DNA of 64,000 nt from Paenibacillus pinihumi DSM 23905 = JCM 16419 (GCF_000422505.1 NZ_AULX01000028.1:1-64000); one strand, 5' to 3'. Counted from the stretch's first letter, positions 26,270 to 37,592 are shown. Notes: generated by a model not told the origin, from the sequence alone. A program made the numbers and translations.

Positions 26270-27802
26270 TTAGAGCAGCAGCTCTGCCAGCGTGCGCACC
26301 ATGACGCCTGTTGCACCCTTGCTGGTCACACCGCGTTCCTTCTCCAGCCAGGCCGTTCCCCCGATGTCCAGATGAACCCAAGGTTTCTCCTCAGCGAAGG
26401 TTCCAATAAACAGGCCTCCGGTAATTGTGCCACCCAGCCTGCCGCCGGTATTCTTCAAATCAGCGACCTCACTGCTCAGTTGCTTCCGGTACTCCGGATA
26501 GCTCGGGAGCGGCCAGATCGGCTCTCCTGCGCGGTGCCCGGCCTTGATGACCTGCTGTACAAGTGTCTCATCATTGGTAACCGCACCAGTAGTTACATCG
26601 CCCAGAGCAACCATAACAGCTCCGGTCAACGTTGCCACATCAATCAGCTTCGTCGCTCCCCGCTTGATTGCCGCAGTCAGGCCGTCTGCCAGGACAACCC
26701 GGCCTTCCGCATCCGTATTAATAATCTCGACTGTCCGTCCGCTCATCGTGGTAATAACATCGCCCGGCTTCACTGCGCGGTCGGAAGGCATATTCTCAGC
26801 AGACGGAATCACTGCAATGACGTTAATGGCCGGCTTCAATTCCCCAATAATCTGCATCGCACCCAGCACTGCAGCAGCGCCGCCCATGTCAGAGATCATC
26901 TCTTCCATGCCTTCAGCCTTCTTCAGAGAGATGCCGCCCGTATCAAAGGTGATCCCCTTGCCGATCAATCCCCACGTCTCATCGCTTTCTGGATTACCTT
27001 TATAATGAACAATAATCATGCGCGGCGGGTTGATGCTGCCCTGGCCGATTGCCAGCAGGCCGCCCATGCCCTGCTCTGCCGCAGACCACTCATCCAGCAC
27101 TTCAATCTCCAGCTCCAGTCGTTCAGCCAGACGCTCTGCTTCCTCTGCAAGCCCCTCAGGAGTCAATTGATTTCCGGGCAGGTTAGTCAGATTGCGGGCA
27201 AAGACCGTCCCTTCCGCAAAAATTCTGCCCCGCTCGATGCCGCGCTCCCACTTGCCGTTCAGATCCTCCGCATCAGAAGGCGTAAGCACCCATTCCACGG
27301 ACTCCGTTATGTAAGGAGCCGGAGCATCCTGTTTGGCTGTTTTGCGGCGGTGTTGAGCGAGCAGGAAGCCCTCAGTCAAGACTTGTGCCGCCTGCTGCGG
27401 CTCAAGCCCTCCCGGCCCCTCTACAATATCCTGACGGACATGAATTTGTACCTTGGCAGCCTTGATCCTCGCCGCCGCTTTGGCCGCAGCAGCTGCCGCT
27501 TCCCGCAGTCCGGTAGCAGATACCGGCCCATCCTCGATGCCGATAAAAGCCACATACGGGGCCTCCAGGTTGCCCAGAGTCGGTATAACCTGCACCTCCT
27601 GCTGCTTGGCTTTGAACAGGGAACGCCCATAACTGTCTATTAATGCCTGATCCACCGCCGGGTGAACGAGCGGACTTGTCTTTGCCAGATCCGGCTCACG
27701 CTTCAAATCCGCCGGTGTTACGAATACAACGACCAAATCTGCTGCCACAGCCAAACCTCCTTGTGTTACTGAATATGTAAATGATGTTGTCAAAATATTC
27801 AT
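26270..27802 (-). CDS. pepA: Leucyl aminopeptidase (M17 family)
   Basis: A 510-residue M17 metallopeptidase that removes N-terminal residues from peptides in the cytoplasm. The catalytic C-terminal half is clear: GKGITFDTGGISLKKAEGM (metal ligands), GDVITTMSGRTVEIINTDAE and the family signature NTDAEGRVVLADGL, followed by LIDVATLTGAVMVALG. The N-terminal 170 residues are the usual macro-like domain. The ATG at 27802 touches the AAGGAG site; a TTG three codons later (27793) has 9-nt spacing and may be the real start. Single gene on the minus strand, 63 bp from the sensor kinase gene. Confidence 0.92.
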   Translation of the reverse strand: MNILTTSFTYSVTQGGLAVAADLVVVFVTPADLKREPDLAKTSPLVHPAVDQALIDSYGRSLFKAKQQEVQVIPTLGNLEAPYVAFIGIEDGPVSATGLREAAAAAAKAAARIKAAKVQIHVRQDIVEGPGGLEPQQAAQVLTEGFLLAQHRRKTAKQDAPAPYITESVEWVLTPSDAEDLNGKWERGIERGRIFAEGTVFARNLTNLPGNQLTPEGLAEEAERLAERLELEIEVLDEWSAAEQGMGGLLAIGQGSINPPRMIIVHYKGNPESDETWGLIGKGITFDTGGISLKKAEGMEEMISDMGGAAAVLGAMQIIGELKPAINVIAVIPSAENMPSDRAVKPGDVITTMSGRTVEIINTDAEGRVVLADGLTAAIKRGATKLIDVATLTGAVMVALGDVTTGAVTNDETLVQQVIKAGHRAGEPIWPLPSYPEYRKQLSSEVADLKNTGGRLGGTITGGLFIGTFAEEKPWVHLDIGGTAWLEKERGVTSKGATGVMVRTLAELLL

Positions 27803-27864
27803 CTCCTTATGTCAGGCGAAGCCTCTAAATCGGACTTAGCTAGTCCTTACCCGATTCTAATTGT

Positions 27865-29241
27865 TTACGGCAAGGAAGGCAAATAGATATTAAATTCAGT
27901 CCCTTCTCCAATCTCGCTGTTCAGTTTAATGAAGCCGCCGTGATTACGGATAATCCGGTAACTGACCGACAGGCCGAGGCCGGTTCCGTCTGCCTTCGTC
28001 GTAAAGAACGGGTCGAACAGCCGGTTCATTGTATTGCGGTCCATTCCTTTTCCATTGTCCTTGATCGTAATGACAGCGCTTTTGTTTTCCTTGTGGACAA
28101 TAAGATCTATGCGGCCCTGCCGTTCCTGCTGGTCCACTCCCCGGTCCGAGATGGCATCCAGGGCATTCCGCAAAATATTCAGCATCACCTGCTTGACCTG
28201 CTTGACGTCGATTGAGACCTCCAGGCGCTCCTCATACGCCTCAAAGTTCATAAGGCAGCCCTTCATCAGAGCCTCGCTCTCCGAGAGAAGAATGACCTCC
28301 TTCATCAAGGATACGATCGGAACACACTGCTTCATGGGTGCGGTCGGCTTGGAGGAATTGAGAAACTCATGAATAATTTCATTGGCACGGTCTATTTCCG
28401 CCAAAATAATCCGGGCGTACTCTTCCTTGCCCAGCTGCAGCAGGTGCGGGCCCAGCAGTTGAATGAAGCCCCTGATCGAGGTCAGCGGATTGCGGATTTC
28501 ATGCGCGATCGCCGCTGCTATTTTACCAAGCATGGCCAGCTTGTCATTCTGGTATGCGGTTTGTTCGATTTGCTTGTATTCCGATACATCCTTAATGCTG
28601 ACCAGATAGTCGCCATCGAGCTGATCCCCGTAGGTGACCGTGATGAGCAGGTGACGTCCGGAGGCATCCTGCATTTCATAGTAACGAAGCCTTCGCCTTA
28701 CGATTTCTTTGTATAGTTGAACGATCATTTTTTTTGTAGAAGACTTTAATTGGGGATGCGTTACGATACCTAGAATATCGCAACCCAGCAGCGTTTTTCG
28801 GGGGACTTCCATCAGCTTGGCCATTTGCAGATTTACAAACGACAGAATACCCTCGTTATCAAAAATCGCAATTCCGCTATCCATATGCTGTAGAACATTC
28901 TCGTACTTGTTTTTGACATGCTCTGTCGAACGGTTGGAGTTATAGAGTAGCTCTTTCATCATACCAAACTCGGTTGAATCCCCAGGCTGTACCCGAAACC
29001 GGTAGGCTACCATTAGTTCAGTTAAAAAAACAAACGAACGGTTATAAAGCTTTAGCGCTTCTTCGGATTCCATATTTGCAGCCAACAGTTTGATCGTCTC
29101 TTCATGAATTTCAATAATTTCCTCTGGGTGTACTCCGTTTATCAACTTGCCAATCTCAGTTGCCTGGAATAATGAGACATCGCTACCGCTGCGAACATAT
29201 TCCGCAAGCGCCGGGAAATAACGTTTTCGTATCGTCTGCAT
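27865..29241 (-). CDS. PAS-containing sensor histidine kinase (sporulation kinase-like)
   Basis: About 458 residues: a helical N-terminal region (about 1-115), a PAS domain (about 125-225, HMDSGIAIFDNEGILSFVN and SVKDVSEYKQIE), a HisKA domain with phosphorylated His247 (AIAHEIRNPLTSIRGF), and an ATPase domain with N box (MLNILRNALDAI), G1 (IKDNGKGMD), F box and G2 (GTGLGLSVS). No transmembrane helix, so it is cytoplasmic. No response regulator gene adjoins it, as with orphan sporulation kinases (KinA/KinE group) that feed Spo0F; that role is inferred. ATG 29241 is 6 nt from GGAGGG; ATG 29244 is also possible. Confidence 0.88.
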   Translation of the reverse strand: MQTIRKRYFPALAEYVRSGSDVSLFQATEIGKLINGVHPEEIIEIHEETIKLLAANMESEEALKLYNRSFVFLTELMVAYRFRVQPGDSTEFGMMKELLYNSNRSTEHVKNKYENVLQHMDSGIAIFDNEGILSFVNLQMAKLMEVPRKTLLGCDILGIVTHPQLKSSTKKMIVQLYKEIVRRRLRYYEMQDASGRHLLITVTYGDQLDGDYLVSIKDVSEYKQIEQTAYQNDKLAMLGKIAAAIAHEIRNPLTSIRGFIQLLGPHLLQLGKEEYARIILAEIDRANEIIHEFLNSSKPTAPMKQCVPIVSLMKEVILLSESEALMKGCLMNFEAYEERLEVSIDVKQVKQVMLNILRNALDAISDRGVDQQERQGRIDLIVHKENKSAVITIKDNGKGMDRNTMNRLFDPFFTTKADGTGLGLSVSYRIIRNHGGFIKLNSEIGEGTEFNIYLPSLP

Positions 29242-29398
29242 CATTTTCCCTCCCCGGCGGCAAGAACAAAATGGCTGAACTTGCACGTCATCGGTATTCT
29301 AAATTTTAGCGCTTCCCGACCTTCAGTTTCCAACGTAACCGACAAGAAACCATCCTTTTTTTCTCAAGTATAAAGCCCAGTAATCTGGGATTAACTCA

Positions 29399-29428
29399 AT
29401 TCTAGATATATTAGGCTGACAGTGTCAA
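29399..29428 (-). promoter_or_regulatory. Promoter of the sensor kinase gene
   Basis: Minus strand TTGACA (29428-29423), 18-bp spacer, TAGAAT (29404-29399). The leader to the start codon would be about 150 nt. Confidence 0.5.
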
Positions 29429-29570
29429 TGAGAGATAATGTCGAAAAACTAGATAAAGGCAACCGTAAACAGCTTTGTAGTCCTTTGACAGAAAAAAGCC
29501 TCTTTTCGCGTTGAAATAAAAAGTATTTATAATGGAAAAACTTGTACGTACTTATATTTTGAAGAAAAAA

Positions 29571-29593
29571 ACGCTCCCTTTGGAAGGAAGCGT
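29571..29593 (-). terminator. Terminator of the zinc-finger protein gene
   Basis: Stem ACGCTCCCTT / AAGGAAGCGT with one mismatch, then a minus-strand T-run (plus-strand A at 29565-29571). It lies 9 bp beyond the stop codon at 29602. Confidence 0.8.
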
Positions 29594-29601
29594 CCTATTT
29601 A

Positions 29602-30027
29602 TTAACAATACCCTTCAGAGGTACTGCGCTGTCTTAATTTGTTGCGTCTCTGATTAAGAACCCCAAGTCTGCGCTTGAGCTGTTTTTGCCATTCTTCATC
29701 CCCGATCCGCTTCGCGAAGCTAAGCAAATCCAGAGCCATGTCAATCTGGTTATGAGCGACTTCCATCGGCTCCTCTTCCTCATGATTCACGCAATTCTCC
29801 AGCAGCGAGATGCCTTCCTTCTCGACGTAATCATGGAAGTCGACCTCGGAAGCCCCGTCTCCATGAGCGTACTCCGCCAGTATTTCATATTCATTTTCAA
29901 TCAGGTAATGGACATCTACACGATGGCATACCGGACAAAACAAGATCGGCACATTATGAATATGGGTACGGTAATGCTTGAGCGTCCCCTTAGTTCCAAT
30001 CATGCTCGCGCCACAACAAAAGCTCAT
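29602..30027 (-). CDS. YgiT-type zinc-finger protein, function unknown
   Basis: The 141-residue protein begins MSFCCGASMIG and has a second pair of cysteines in PILFCPVCHRVDVHY, forming a CC..C-x2-C zinc ribbon like those at the N-terminus of YgiT/MqsA-type proteins. The rest is acidic then basic (C-terminal KRRLGVLNQRRNKLRQR). No helix-turn-helix of a full MqsA antitoxin is evident and there is no toxin gene beside it. Presumably a small cytoplasmic zinc protein conserved in Paenibacillus/Bacillus. ATG 30027 is preceded by AGGAGGGG. Confidence 0.65.
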   Translation of the reverse strand: MSFCCGASMIGTKGTLKHYRTHIHNVPILFCPVCHRVDVHYLIENEYEILAEYAHGDGASEVDFHDYVEKEGISLLENCVNHEEEEPMEVAHNQIDMALDLLSFAKRIGDEEWQKQLKRRLGVLNQRRNKLRQRSTSEGYC

Positions 30028-30233
30028 TTCAACCCCTCCTGCAGTGCGACTTTCACGCCGGGGCTATCCCCCAATGATCAGCCGACTCATAATGAAAAAT
30101 GAATGCTTAAGTAACCTTATTCGCCCCGTCAGCCGCTAATTCCTGCTTTTCCGAAGTCCTTGACCCGATGATACCATCAAGTCCATTCATCCGTTTAACC
30201 CGTTAGAAGCCAAAATTTCTGAATATATGCAAA

Positions 30234-30262
30234 ACGGTTATGCCCCAAAGGGACATAACCGT
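30234..30262 (-). terminator. Terminator of the peroxiredoxin gene
   Basis: Stem ACGGTTATGCCCC / GGGACATAACCGT, 13 bp with one mismatch and a 3-nt loop; on the minus strand it is followed by TTTTGC. It lies 20 bp after the stop codon. Confidence 0.8.
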
Positions 30263-30281
30263 CGATTATAAATCAATCTTA

Positions 30282-30830
30282 TTAATTCGCTACCAGATTC
30301 TTGTCGCCTGGCTTCCAGTTCATTGGGCACAATCCGCCCGATTGCAAAGCTTGCAGTACGCGAAGTGTCTCTTCAACACTGCGTCCTACGTCATTGTGGT
30401 TAACAACTTGATATTTCAGTTCGCCTTCCGGATCGATGATGAACAGACCACGAAGAGCAATACCTTCTTCTTCAATCAGTACGCCATAATCGCGTGCAAC
30501 ACTCTTAGTCAGGTCAGCAGCCAGCGGGAAGTTCAGCTTGCCCAGGCCATTTTCGCCTACTGGAGTATTGATCCAAGCGCGGTGGCTGTGTTTGCTGTCT
30601 ACGCTCACGCCAAGCACTTCTGTATTCAATTTGCTGAATTCTTCAGATGCAGCGCTAAGAGCTGTAATTTCCGTTGGGCATACAAACGTGAAGTCCAAAG
30701 GATAGAAGAACAGAATCAGCCATTTACCTTTGTAATCGGACAAAGATGCTGCTCCAAAGCCTTCACCATTGCCAAGAGCCGTCTCCATATTAAAATCAGG
30801 AGCTTGCTTGCCTACCAAACGTTCTGCCAT
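30282..30830 (-). CDS. 2-Cys peroxiredoxin (AhpC/Prx1 type)
   Basis: The 182-residue product reduces hydrogen peroxide and organic peroxides in the cytoplasm. It has the peroxidatic Cys51 in [14 protein letters not shown] and a resolving Cys168 in [12 protein letters not shown], so it is a typical 2-Cys enzyme. No ahpF reductase gene is adjacent, so it probably relies on thioredoxin. ATG 30830 lies after AAGGAGGG; a longer frame to 30887 runs into the leader. A near-consensus PerR box and a promoter lie upstream. Monocistronic, with a clear terminator. Confidence 0.92.
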   Translation of the reverse strand: MAERLVGKQAPDFNMETALGNGEGFGAASLSDYKGKWLILFFYPLDFTFVCPTEITALSAASEEFSKLNTEVLGVSVDSKHSHRAWINTPVGENGLGKLNFPLAADLTKSVARDYGVLIEEEGIALRGLFIIDPEGELKYQVVNHNDVGRSVEETLRVLQALQSGGLCPMNWKPGDKNLVAN

Positions 30831-30909
30831 GATTAAATACCCTCCTTGACGCTTCAGCGTTCTAAAAATAATAATTTGTTGCCTCATGCTTGGGCAACCT
30901 TCGGATAAA

Positions 30910-30938
30910 ATCGTATCATTTCATAACAATAAAGTCAA
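30910..30938 (-). promoter_or_regulatory. Promoter of the peroxiredoxin gene
   Basis: Minus strand TTGACT (30938-30933), 17-bp spacer, TACGAT (30915-30910); predicted start near 30903, about 73 nt before the coding start. Confidence 0.6.
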
Positions 30939-30957
30939 TATTAAAGTACTTATTTCT

Positions 30958-30972
30958 TTGTAATAATTATAA
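30958..30972 (-). promoter_or_regulatory. PerR box upstream of the peroxiredoxin gene
   Basis: TTATAATTATTACAA on the minus strand matches the Bacillus PerR box TTATAATNATTATAA at all but one specified position. It is centred about 60 bp upstream of the predicted transcription start, further than usual for a repressor site, so the promoter assignment or the mode of control may differ. Confidence 0.6.
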
Positions 30973-31055
30973 ATATCATTTAACCCGCAAATCAGCACGC
31001 TCTATTATAAAATTACACCTCTGCATTGTAAAATCAACCCGCTTAAAGCCGGAAA

Positions 31056-31079
31056 ATGAACTGCCTTGCGGCAGTTCAT
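31056..31079 (-). terminator. Terminator after leuB
   Basis: Perfect 10-bp stem ATGAACTGCC / GGCAGTTCAT with a 4-nt loop, followed on the minus strand by TTTTCC. It begins 12 bp after the leuB stop codon. Confidence 0.75.
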
Positions 31080-31091
31080 CCGATGGACTTA

Positions 31092-32174
31092 TTAAGCTTT
31101 TTTCAGTGCAGCAACAATCAGGTCGCCCATGGCTACAGTACCGATCGCTGCGCTCTTGTCTACTGCGATATCACCTGTACGGTGACCTGCATCCAACACT
31201 TCCTTGACTGCATCCTCAATCGCTTGAGCTGCTGCATCATAGCCGAATGTCAGACGATACATCAGCGCAACGGACAGAATGGTTGCAATCGGGTTGGAGA
31301 TGCCTTGTCCGGCAATGTCAGGCGCAGAACCGTGTACCGGCTCGTAAAGGCCGAAGCTGCCTTCGCCCAGCGATGCAGAGGACAGCATACCGATCGATCC
31401 GGTCAGCATAGCAGCCTCATCACTCAGGATATCTCCGAACATGTTCTCAGTTACGATTACATCGAAGCTGGAAGGACGGCGAAGCAGCTGCATTGCGCAG
31501 TTGTCAACCAGTACATGCTCCAGCTCTACATCCGGATATTCAGGTGCAATCCGGTTAACCACTTCACGCCACAGGCGGGAAGTTTCCAGCACGTTCGCTT
31601 TGTCTACAGAAGCCAGACGCTTGCTGCGTTTTTGCGCGATTTCGAATGCTTGACGAACAATGCGTTCTACCTCCGTTGCATTGTATACGCAAGTATCTAC
31701 CGCCTCTTCACCGTTAGCACCTTCACGGCGGAACTTCTCACCGAAGTAGATGCCGCCTGTCAGCTCGCGCACAACGATCAGATCTGTGCCTTCGAGTACT
31801 TCAGGCTTCAATGTGGAAGCTTCTTTCAAGCAGTCGAACACATTCGCAGGGCGGATGTTGGAGAACAAGCCCAGCGCTTTGCGGATACCGAGCAAACCTG
31901 TCTCAGGACGCAGCTCTTTGGAGTTGTTATCCCATTTAGGACCGCCAACTGCTCCAAGCAGAACAGCGTCAGCGCGTTTACAAATATCCAGTGTTGCTTG
32001 CGGCAGCGGAGTGCCTTCCTCATCAATTGCAATACCTCCGAACAAGCCATGCTCAAATTCGAAGCTCAGTCCGAACAGTTCCTCGGTTTTTTTCATTACT
32101 TTAATCGCTTCAGCTACAACCTCAGGACCGATTCCATCCCCTGCGATAACGGCGATTTTTTTAACGTCTGCCAT
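31092..32174 (-). CDS. leuB: 3-isopropylmalate dehydrogenase
   Basis: LeuB oxidises and decarboxylates 3-isopropylmalate to 2-oxoisocaproate with NAD+, the third step of leucine synthesis. The 360-residue protein starts [19 protein letters not shown], contains [11 protein letters not shown], the [10 protein letters not shown] motif and the metal/substrate signature [23 protein letters not shown] 32174 is preceded by AAGGAG at 12 nt; a frame to 32195 overlaps that site. It is separated from leuA by a terminator and 270 bp, and leuC/leuD are not in this window, so it may be expressed separately or by read-through. Confidence 0.95.
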   Translation of the reverse strand: MADVKKIAVIAGDGIGPEVVAEAIKVMKKTEELFGLSFEFEHGLFGGIAIDEEGTPLPQATLDICKRADAVLLGAVGGPKWDNNSKELRPETGLLGIRKALGLFSNIRPANVFDCLKEASTLKPEVLEGTDLIVVRELTGGIYFGEKFRREGANGEEAVDTCVYNATEVERIVRQAFEIAQKRSKRLASVDKANVLETSRLWREVVNRIAPEYPDVELEHVLVDNCAMQLLRRPSSFDVIVTENMFGDILSDEAAMLTGSIGMLSSASLGEGSFGLYEPVHGSAPDIAGQGISNPIATILSVALMYRLTFGYDAAAQAIEDAVKEVLDAGHRTGDIAVDKSAAIGTVAMGDLIVAALKKA

Positions 32175-32345
32175 AATTAAAGACAACTCCTTCAATATAT
32201 TATTCCTATCAAAACACTTAACTTCATTTGTAACACAAATCGCTGTTCATGACAAAGATATAAAATCTATATTTTTTATAGGTTATGCTTATAAGGCTTA
32301 TAGGTATCTCGGACTGTGGCATAAGCCTCAATTTCCCTGCTAAAA

Positions 32346-32377
32346 AGCCGCCCCAGGCATTTGGCAAGGGAGCGGCT
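32346..32377 (-). terminator. Terminator between leuA and leuB
   Basis: AGCCGCCCC pairs with GGGAGCGGCT (one bulge) and the minus strand continues with TTTTTA. It lies 67 bp after leuA, so much of the ilv-leu transcript should end here before leuB. Confidence 0.7.
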
Positions 32378-32443
32378 CTAAATTATACTGTCTAAGGAGC
32401 TATACAGCCATGAAACTGCAAGCCCCTTTGTAAAGACCCGAGG

Positions 32444-33988
32444 TTACACCAGACTCATATTGTCTCGGCGGCCCGGCCCGGCATTGCGCTTGTCAATAAG
32501 ACGGTTAAGAGCGTCGACGTAGGCGCGTGCGCTTGCTTCCAGAATATCTGTACTCAAGCCACGCCCCTGTGCAGAATAATCGCCCTGCTTCAGTACGACA
32601 TGCACTTCGCCCTGCGCGTCTTTGCCATGGGATACGGATTTGATGGAGTAGTCCTCCAGCTCCACACTCTCCGCAGTTACCTGATCAATCGCATTATAGA
32701 TCGCATCGACCGAGCCGTTCCCCTCGGCTTTACGCTCCAGCAGACCGCTTGCGGTACGGACGCGCACCGTAGCACTTGGGACAGCCTCGTTGCTGTAATG
32801 GACCTGAATCGCTTCCAGCGTATACACGACCGGTGTCGCAGCCAGCTTCTCTTCCAGCATCGCAAGGATATCCTCGTCCGTCACCTGTTTCTTCTTGTCG
32901 GCCAGCTCCTTGAACTTCGCAAATGCCGCATTCACTGCTTCATCATCCAGCTCATAGCCCATATCAATCAGCTTCTCGCGGAACGCATGGCGGCCGGAAT
33001 GCTTGCCAAGCACGAGCTTTGATTCCTTCATGCCGATGGTTTCCGGGGAAATGATCTCATAGGTCGTCTTTTCCTTCAGCATGCCGTCCTGGTGAATGCC
33101 CGATTCATGCGCAAAAGCATTTGCGCCTACAATAGCTTTATTGCCCGGAACGACCATGCCTGTCAGCCTGCTGACGAGACGGCTTGTTCTGGCAATTTCC
33201 TTCAGGTTGAGCGTCGTATTTGCCTGGAAGTAATCCGGTCTCGTCGCCAGTGCCAAGGCAATTTCCTCCAGCGCCGTATTTCCGGCACGCTCGCCGATTC
33301 CGTTGATTGTCCCTTCAATCTGATCCGCTCCGTTCAGAATTGCGGAGAGAGCATTGGCTGTCGCCATTCCCAGATCATCATGACAGTGGGCGCTGAGTTG
33401 AATCTTCTCGATACCCGGAACCTGCTCCTTGAGCGTCTTGAAGATATTCCCGTATTCAGCAGGGTTCATGTAACCGACCGTATCCGGAATATTGACGACA
33501 GTCGCCCCGGCTTTAATTGCCATCTCGGTTACCTGGCAGAGGAAATCCAGCTCTGTACGGCCTGCATCCTCAGGGGAAAATTCAATCTTGCTGAAATATT
33601 GCTTGGCGTAGCGGATTGCCCGCTCCGCTGTCTCCAGCACCTGCTCCTTCTCCATCCTCAGCTTATGCTTGCGGTGGATCGGCGAGGTCGCCAGGAACAA
33701 ATGCAGGCATGGGTCTTGTGCGTCCTTGAGCGCTTCACGGGCAGCATCGATGTCCTGTTCACGGGAACGGGACAAGCCGATAATAGAAGCGTTCTTGACC
33801 GCCTTCGCTACAGCGGCCACGCCTTCCAGATCACCGGGGGATGCAGCCGGGAATCCGGCCTCAATCCGGTCAATGCCCAGCCGCTCCAGTTGAAGGGCAA
33901 TCTCAACCTTTTCCTGTCTGTTTAAATTCACACCGGGCGATTGCTCCCCGTCACGCAATGTCGTATCAAATAAATATATTTTACGCAT
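32444..33988 (-). CDS. leuA: 2-isopropylmalate synthase
   Basis: LeuA condenses acetyl-CoA with 2-oxoisovalerate, committing carbon to leucine. The 514-residue length is that of the standard long form. Seen are the N-terminal [37 protein letters not shown] (metal-binding HxH), [14 protein letters not shown], and a C-terminal LeuA dimer/regulatory domain from about residue 385 which normally gives leucine feedback inhibition. ATG 33988 sits 11 nt from GGAGG; a GTG at 33997 is too close. It is fourth in the ilvB-ilvH-ilvC-leuA block. Confidence 0.96.
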   Translation of the reverse strand: MRKIYLFDTTLRDGEQSPGVNLNRQEKVEIALQLERLGIDRIEAGFPAASPGDLEGVAAVAKAVKNASIIGLSRSREQDIDAAREALKDAQDPCLHLFLATSPIHRKHKLRMEKEQVLETAERAIRYAKQYFSKIEFSPEDAGRTELDFLCQVTEMAIKAGATVVNIPDTVGYMNPAEYGNIFKTLKEQVPGIEKIQLSAHCHDDLGMATANALSAILNGADQIEGTINGIGERAGNTALEEIALALATRPDYFQANTTLNLKEIARTSRLVSRLTGMVVPGNKAIVGANAFAHESGIHQDGMLKEKTTYEIISPETIGMKESKLVLGKHSGRHAFREKLIDMGYELDDEAVNAAFAKFKELADKKKQVTDEDILAMLEEKLAATPVVYTLEAIQVHYSNEAVPSATVRVRTASGLLERKAEGNGSVDAIYNAIDQVTAESVELEDYSIKSVSHGKDAQGEVHVVLKQGDYSAQGRGLSTDILEASARAYVDALNRLIDKRNAGPGRRDNMSLV

Positions 33989-34150
33989 TTGCTTCACGCA
34001 CCTCCAAACCAGAACTGGAAAACTCTATTTCAACACATTTTAAATATGTTGCTTGTGCTTGATGGCGTTTTAGAAAAGTTTAAACCATAGAAACCCTTGT
34101 TCCACACACACCATGTTTAAAAGCACAATCATCCCGGGCAGCAGAAGACC

Positions 34151-34184
34151 GCCTGCCCCTGCTGAAGACAGCAGGACAGACGGC
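34151..34184 (-). promoter_or_regulatory. Extended hairpin between ilvC and leuA
   Basis: The perfect CCTGCTG / CAGCAGG stem around AAGA (34158-34175) can be extended by CAG/CTG and CGG/CCG steps on either side with small interruptions. There is no T-run, so it is more likely an RNA stability or processing hairpin within the ilv-leu message than a terminator. Confidence 0.4.
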
Positions 34185-34250
34185 ACATTCCGCCAACGAT
34201 CCGGGATTGATCACAAACCGTTATTTAATTCTTTCCGCTTGAAGCGGGAA

Positions 34251-35264
<1,014 letters not shown>

Positions 35265-35280
35265 TTAAACCCTTTTGAAC

Positions 35281-35330
35281 GGGTGCTTGAAGACCAAACA
35301 GCTATATGCCATTTTATTCCTCAAGCACCC
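35281..35330 (-). promoter_or_regulatory. Hairpin between ilvH and ilvC
   Basis: Perfect 10-bp inverted repeat GGGTGCTTGA / TCAAGCACCC with a 30-nt loop, 38 bp before the ilvC start. No T-run follows, so it is probably a processing or stability element. Confidence 0.45.
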
Positions 35331-35367
35331 GCTCAAGCAGGTACTATGAACGGGATAATTTAAGTAA

Positions 35368-35850
35368 TTAACGATTGCCGCGAGTAAGTGCCGTAACGCC
35401 TGTACGTGAAACTTCACGAATGCCATAAGGCTTGAGAAGCTCGATCATCGCATCGATCTTCTCGGTGTCGCCAACAGCTTGTACCATTAGACTGCTCGTC
35501 CCGATATCAACTACAGCTGCGCGGAATGTCTCAACAACGCCGAGAATTTCAGGGCGGGCGGAAGGCTCCGCATTAACCTTGATCAGCGCAAGCTCACGGC
35601 CTACCATCGGACTGGCACTCAGGTCGGTAACCTTGATTACGTCAATCAGCTTGTACAATTGCTTCGTAATTTGCTCCAGCAAATTATCATCACAGGAGGT
35701 TACGATAACCATACGGGAGAGACCCTGTTCCTCAGAGGTCCCCACCGTAATGCTCTCAATATTGAAGCCACGGCGTCCGAACAAGCCGGATACACGCTGC
35801 AGAACGCCTGGCTGATCATTGACTAAAACAGCGATTGTATGTTTTTTCAT
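35368..35850 (-). CDS. ilvH: Acetolactate synthase small (regulatory) subunit
   Basis: The 160-residue protein has the N-terminal ACT domain ([36 protein letters not shown]) and a second ACT-like half ([28 protein letters not shown]-like). It binds the large subunit and gives valine or isoleucine feedback control. Its start overlaps the stop of ilvB by four bases, so the two subunits are translationally coupled. Length is standard for the family. Confidence 0.95.
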   Translation of the reverse strand: MKKHTIAVLVNDQPGVLQRVSGLFGRRGFNIESITVGTSEEQGLSRMVIVTSCDDNLLEQITKQLYKLIDVIKVTDLSASPMVGRELALIKVNAEPSARPEILGVVETFRAAVVDIGTSSLMVQAVGDTEKIDAMIELLKPYGIREVSRTGVTALTRGNR

Positions 35851-37592
35851 TCTGCATCCCCCAATAACATCGAATCAATCGTGTTCCCCTGCGTAACCAT
35901 CGGATACACATTCTCGCCCTTATGGACCACGAATTCAACGACGGCAGGTCCCGGATGCTGGAGCGCCTGCTCCCATACCGCTTTCGCTTCTTCCTTGCTG
36001 GAAGCACGGAATCCTTTTACCCCGTAAGCTTCAGCAAGCTTCACGAAATCCGGGCTGCCTGCAAGGTCGATATGGCTGTAACGGTTATCATAGATGATTT
36101 CCTGCCATTGGCGGACCATGCCAAGCACCTGGTTGTTGATGATGGCAACCTTAACCGGGATATTGTTGATGGCACAAATCGCGAGCTCTTGTGCACACAT
36201 CTGCATACCACCGTCACCGTTAATAGATACAACTGTACGATCCGGATTGGCCATTTGTGCGCCAATTGCGGAAGGGAAACCGAAGCCCATTGTTCCCAGA
36301 CCGCCCGAGGTTACCCAGGAGCGCGGTTTGTTGAATTTGTAATACTGGGCTGCCCACATCTGATGCTGACCAACGTCAGTTGTTACAATCGCATCGCCGT
36401 TGGTCGTCTCATGGATCATCTCAATAACCCATTGCGGCTTGAGCACTACGTCGGAATCCTGATAGCGAAGCGGGAATTCCTGTTTCATCTGCTGGATCTG
36501 CTGACGCCATGCGTCTGCCTTATCTGCACGCTTCGCATCCTTGTTAGCCAACTGAAGGACCGACTTGATATCTCCGACAATCGGAATATCCGTCGGCACA
36601 TTCTTGCCGATCTCGGCAGGATCGATATCAATATGAACAATCTTCGCATTCGGTGCAAAGCCGTTCAGCTTCATGGTCACCCGGTCATCGAAGCGGGCCC
36701 CGATGTTGATCAGGAGGTCGGAAGCCTGAATCGCCTTGTTCGCCGTATAGGTTCCGTGCATGCCCGGCATGCCCATCCACAGCTCTTTGGCACTCGGATA
36801 TGCGCCCAGCCCAAGCAAGGTTGTTGTAACCGGAACATCCGTCTTCGTTACAAACTCAAGCAGTTCTTCATGAGCACCGGAATAGACAATCCCTCCGCCA
36901 GCTAAAATGACCGGACGCTCTGCTTCTGTGATCGCCTTGATCATCTTGTCAACCTGCAGCTTGTTCGGATGCACGGTCGGATTATAGCCGCGGATGCTAA
37001 CCTCAGTTACAGGCTTAAACAAAGCCTTCTGAGCGGACACGTCCTTCGGAATATCGATCAATACCGGACCTTTGCGGCCTGTATTGGCAATATGGAAGGC
37101 TTCGTGGATAATGCGCGGCAAATCCTCTACATTGCGTACCAGGTAGCTGTGCTTTGTAATCGGCATCGTAATACCGGTGATGTCAGCCTCCTGGAAAGCA
37201 TCTGTTCCGATAAAGGAGGTGGCTACATTACCTGTAATCACGACCAGCGGCACAGAGTCCATATAAGCGGTAGCGATTCCTGTGACCAGGTTGGTCGCCC
37301 CCGGTCCCGATGTTGCAATACATACACCGACTTTGCCGCTTGCCCTCGCATAGCCGTCAGCCGCATGGATGGCTCCCTGCTCGTGACGAGTGAGCAAATG
37401 ATTGAAGTCCGAGAAACCGTGCATGGCGTCGTAAATGAACAATACAGCTCCGCCCGGGTAACCGAACACACAATCAGCACCCTCCAGAACCAGGCTGCGA
37501 AGCAGCATTTCCGAGCCTGTAATGACTTCCTGCTTTCTCAGCTTTTCCATAATTTCCTGCTTTGACTTTAGCGTTGCACTTTGTGCGCTCAT
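35847..37592 (-). CDS. ilvB: Acetolactate synthase large (catalytic) subunit
   Basis: The 581-residue ThDP enzyme joins two pyruvates, or pyruvate and 2-oxobutyrate, in the first shared step of branched-chain synthesis. Visible are [18 protein letters not shown] (catalytic Glu region), [38 protein letters not shown] and the ThDP/Mg motif [22 protein letters not shown] 37592 follows GAGGAGG. It is the first gene after the T-box leader, so the whole ilv-leu block should respond to uncharged leucine tRNA. Confidence 0.96.
   Translation of the reverse strand: MSAQSATLKSKQEIMEKLRKQEVITGSEMLLRSLVLEGADCVFGYPGGAVLFIYDAMHGFSDFNHLLTRHEQGAIHAADGYARASGKVGVCIATSGPGATNLVTGIATAYMDSVPLVVITGNVATSFIGTDAFQEADITGITMPITKHSYLVRNVEDLPRIIHEAFHIANTGRKGPVLIDIPKDVSAQKALFKPVTEVSIRGYNPTVHPNKLQVDKMIKAITEAERPVILAGGGIVYSGAHEELLEFVTKTDVPVTTTLLGLGAYPSAKELWMGMPGMHGTYTANKAIQASDLLINIGARFDDRVTMKLNGFAPNAKIVHIDIDPAEIGKNVPTDIPIVGDIKSVLQLANKDAKRADKADAWRQQIQQMKQEFPLRYQDSDVVLKPQWVIEMIHETTNGDAIVTTDVGQHQMWAAQYYKFNKPRSWVTSGGLGTMGFGFPSAIGAQMANPDRTVVSINGDGGMQMCAQELAICAINNIPVKVAIINNQVLGMVRQWQEIIYDNRYSHIDLAGSPDFVKLAEAYGVKGFRASSKEEAKAVWEQALQHPGPAVVEFVVHKGENVYPMVTQGNTIDSMLLGDAE

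Noticed and set aside
26057-27643. 528-codon plus-strand open frame
   Set aside because: Antisense to pepA. Low-complexity composition typical of a shadow frame; no motif.
29602-30027. MqsA-type antitoxin
   Set aside because: Only the zinc ribbon fits; no helix-turn-helix and no toxin gene next to it.
31056-32180. 374-codon plus-strand open frame and a similar one at 34113-35246
   Set aside because: Antisense shadows of leuB and ilvC; high Cys/His/Gln content and no family match.
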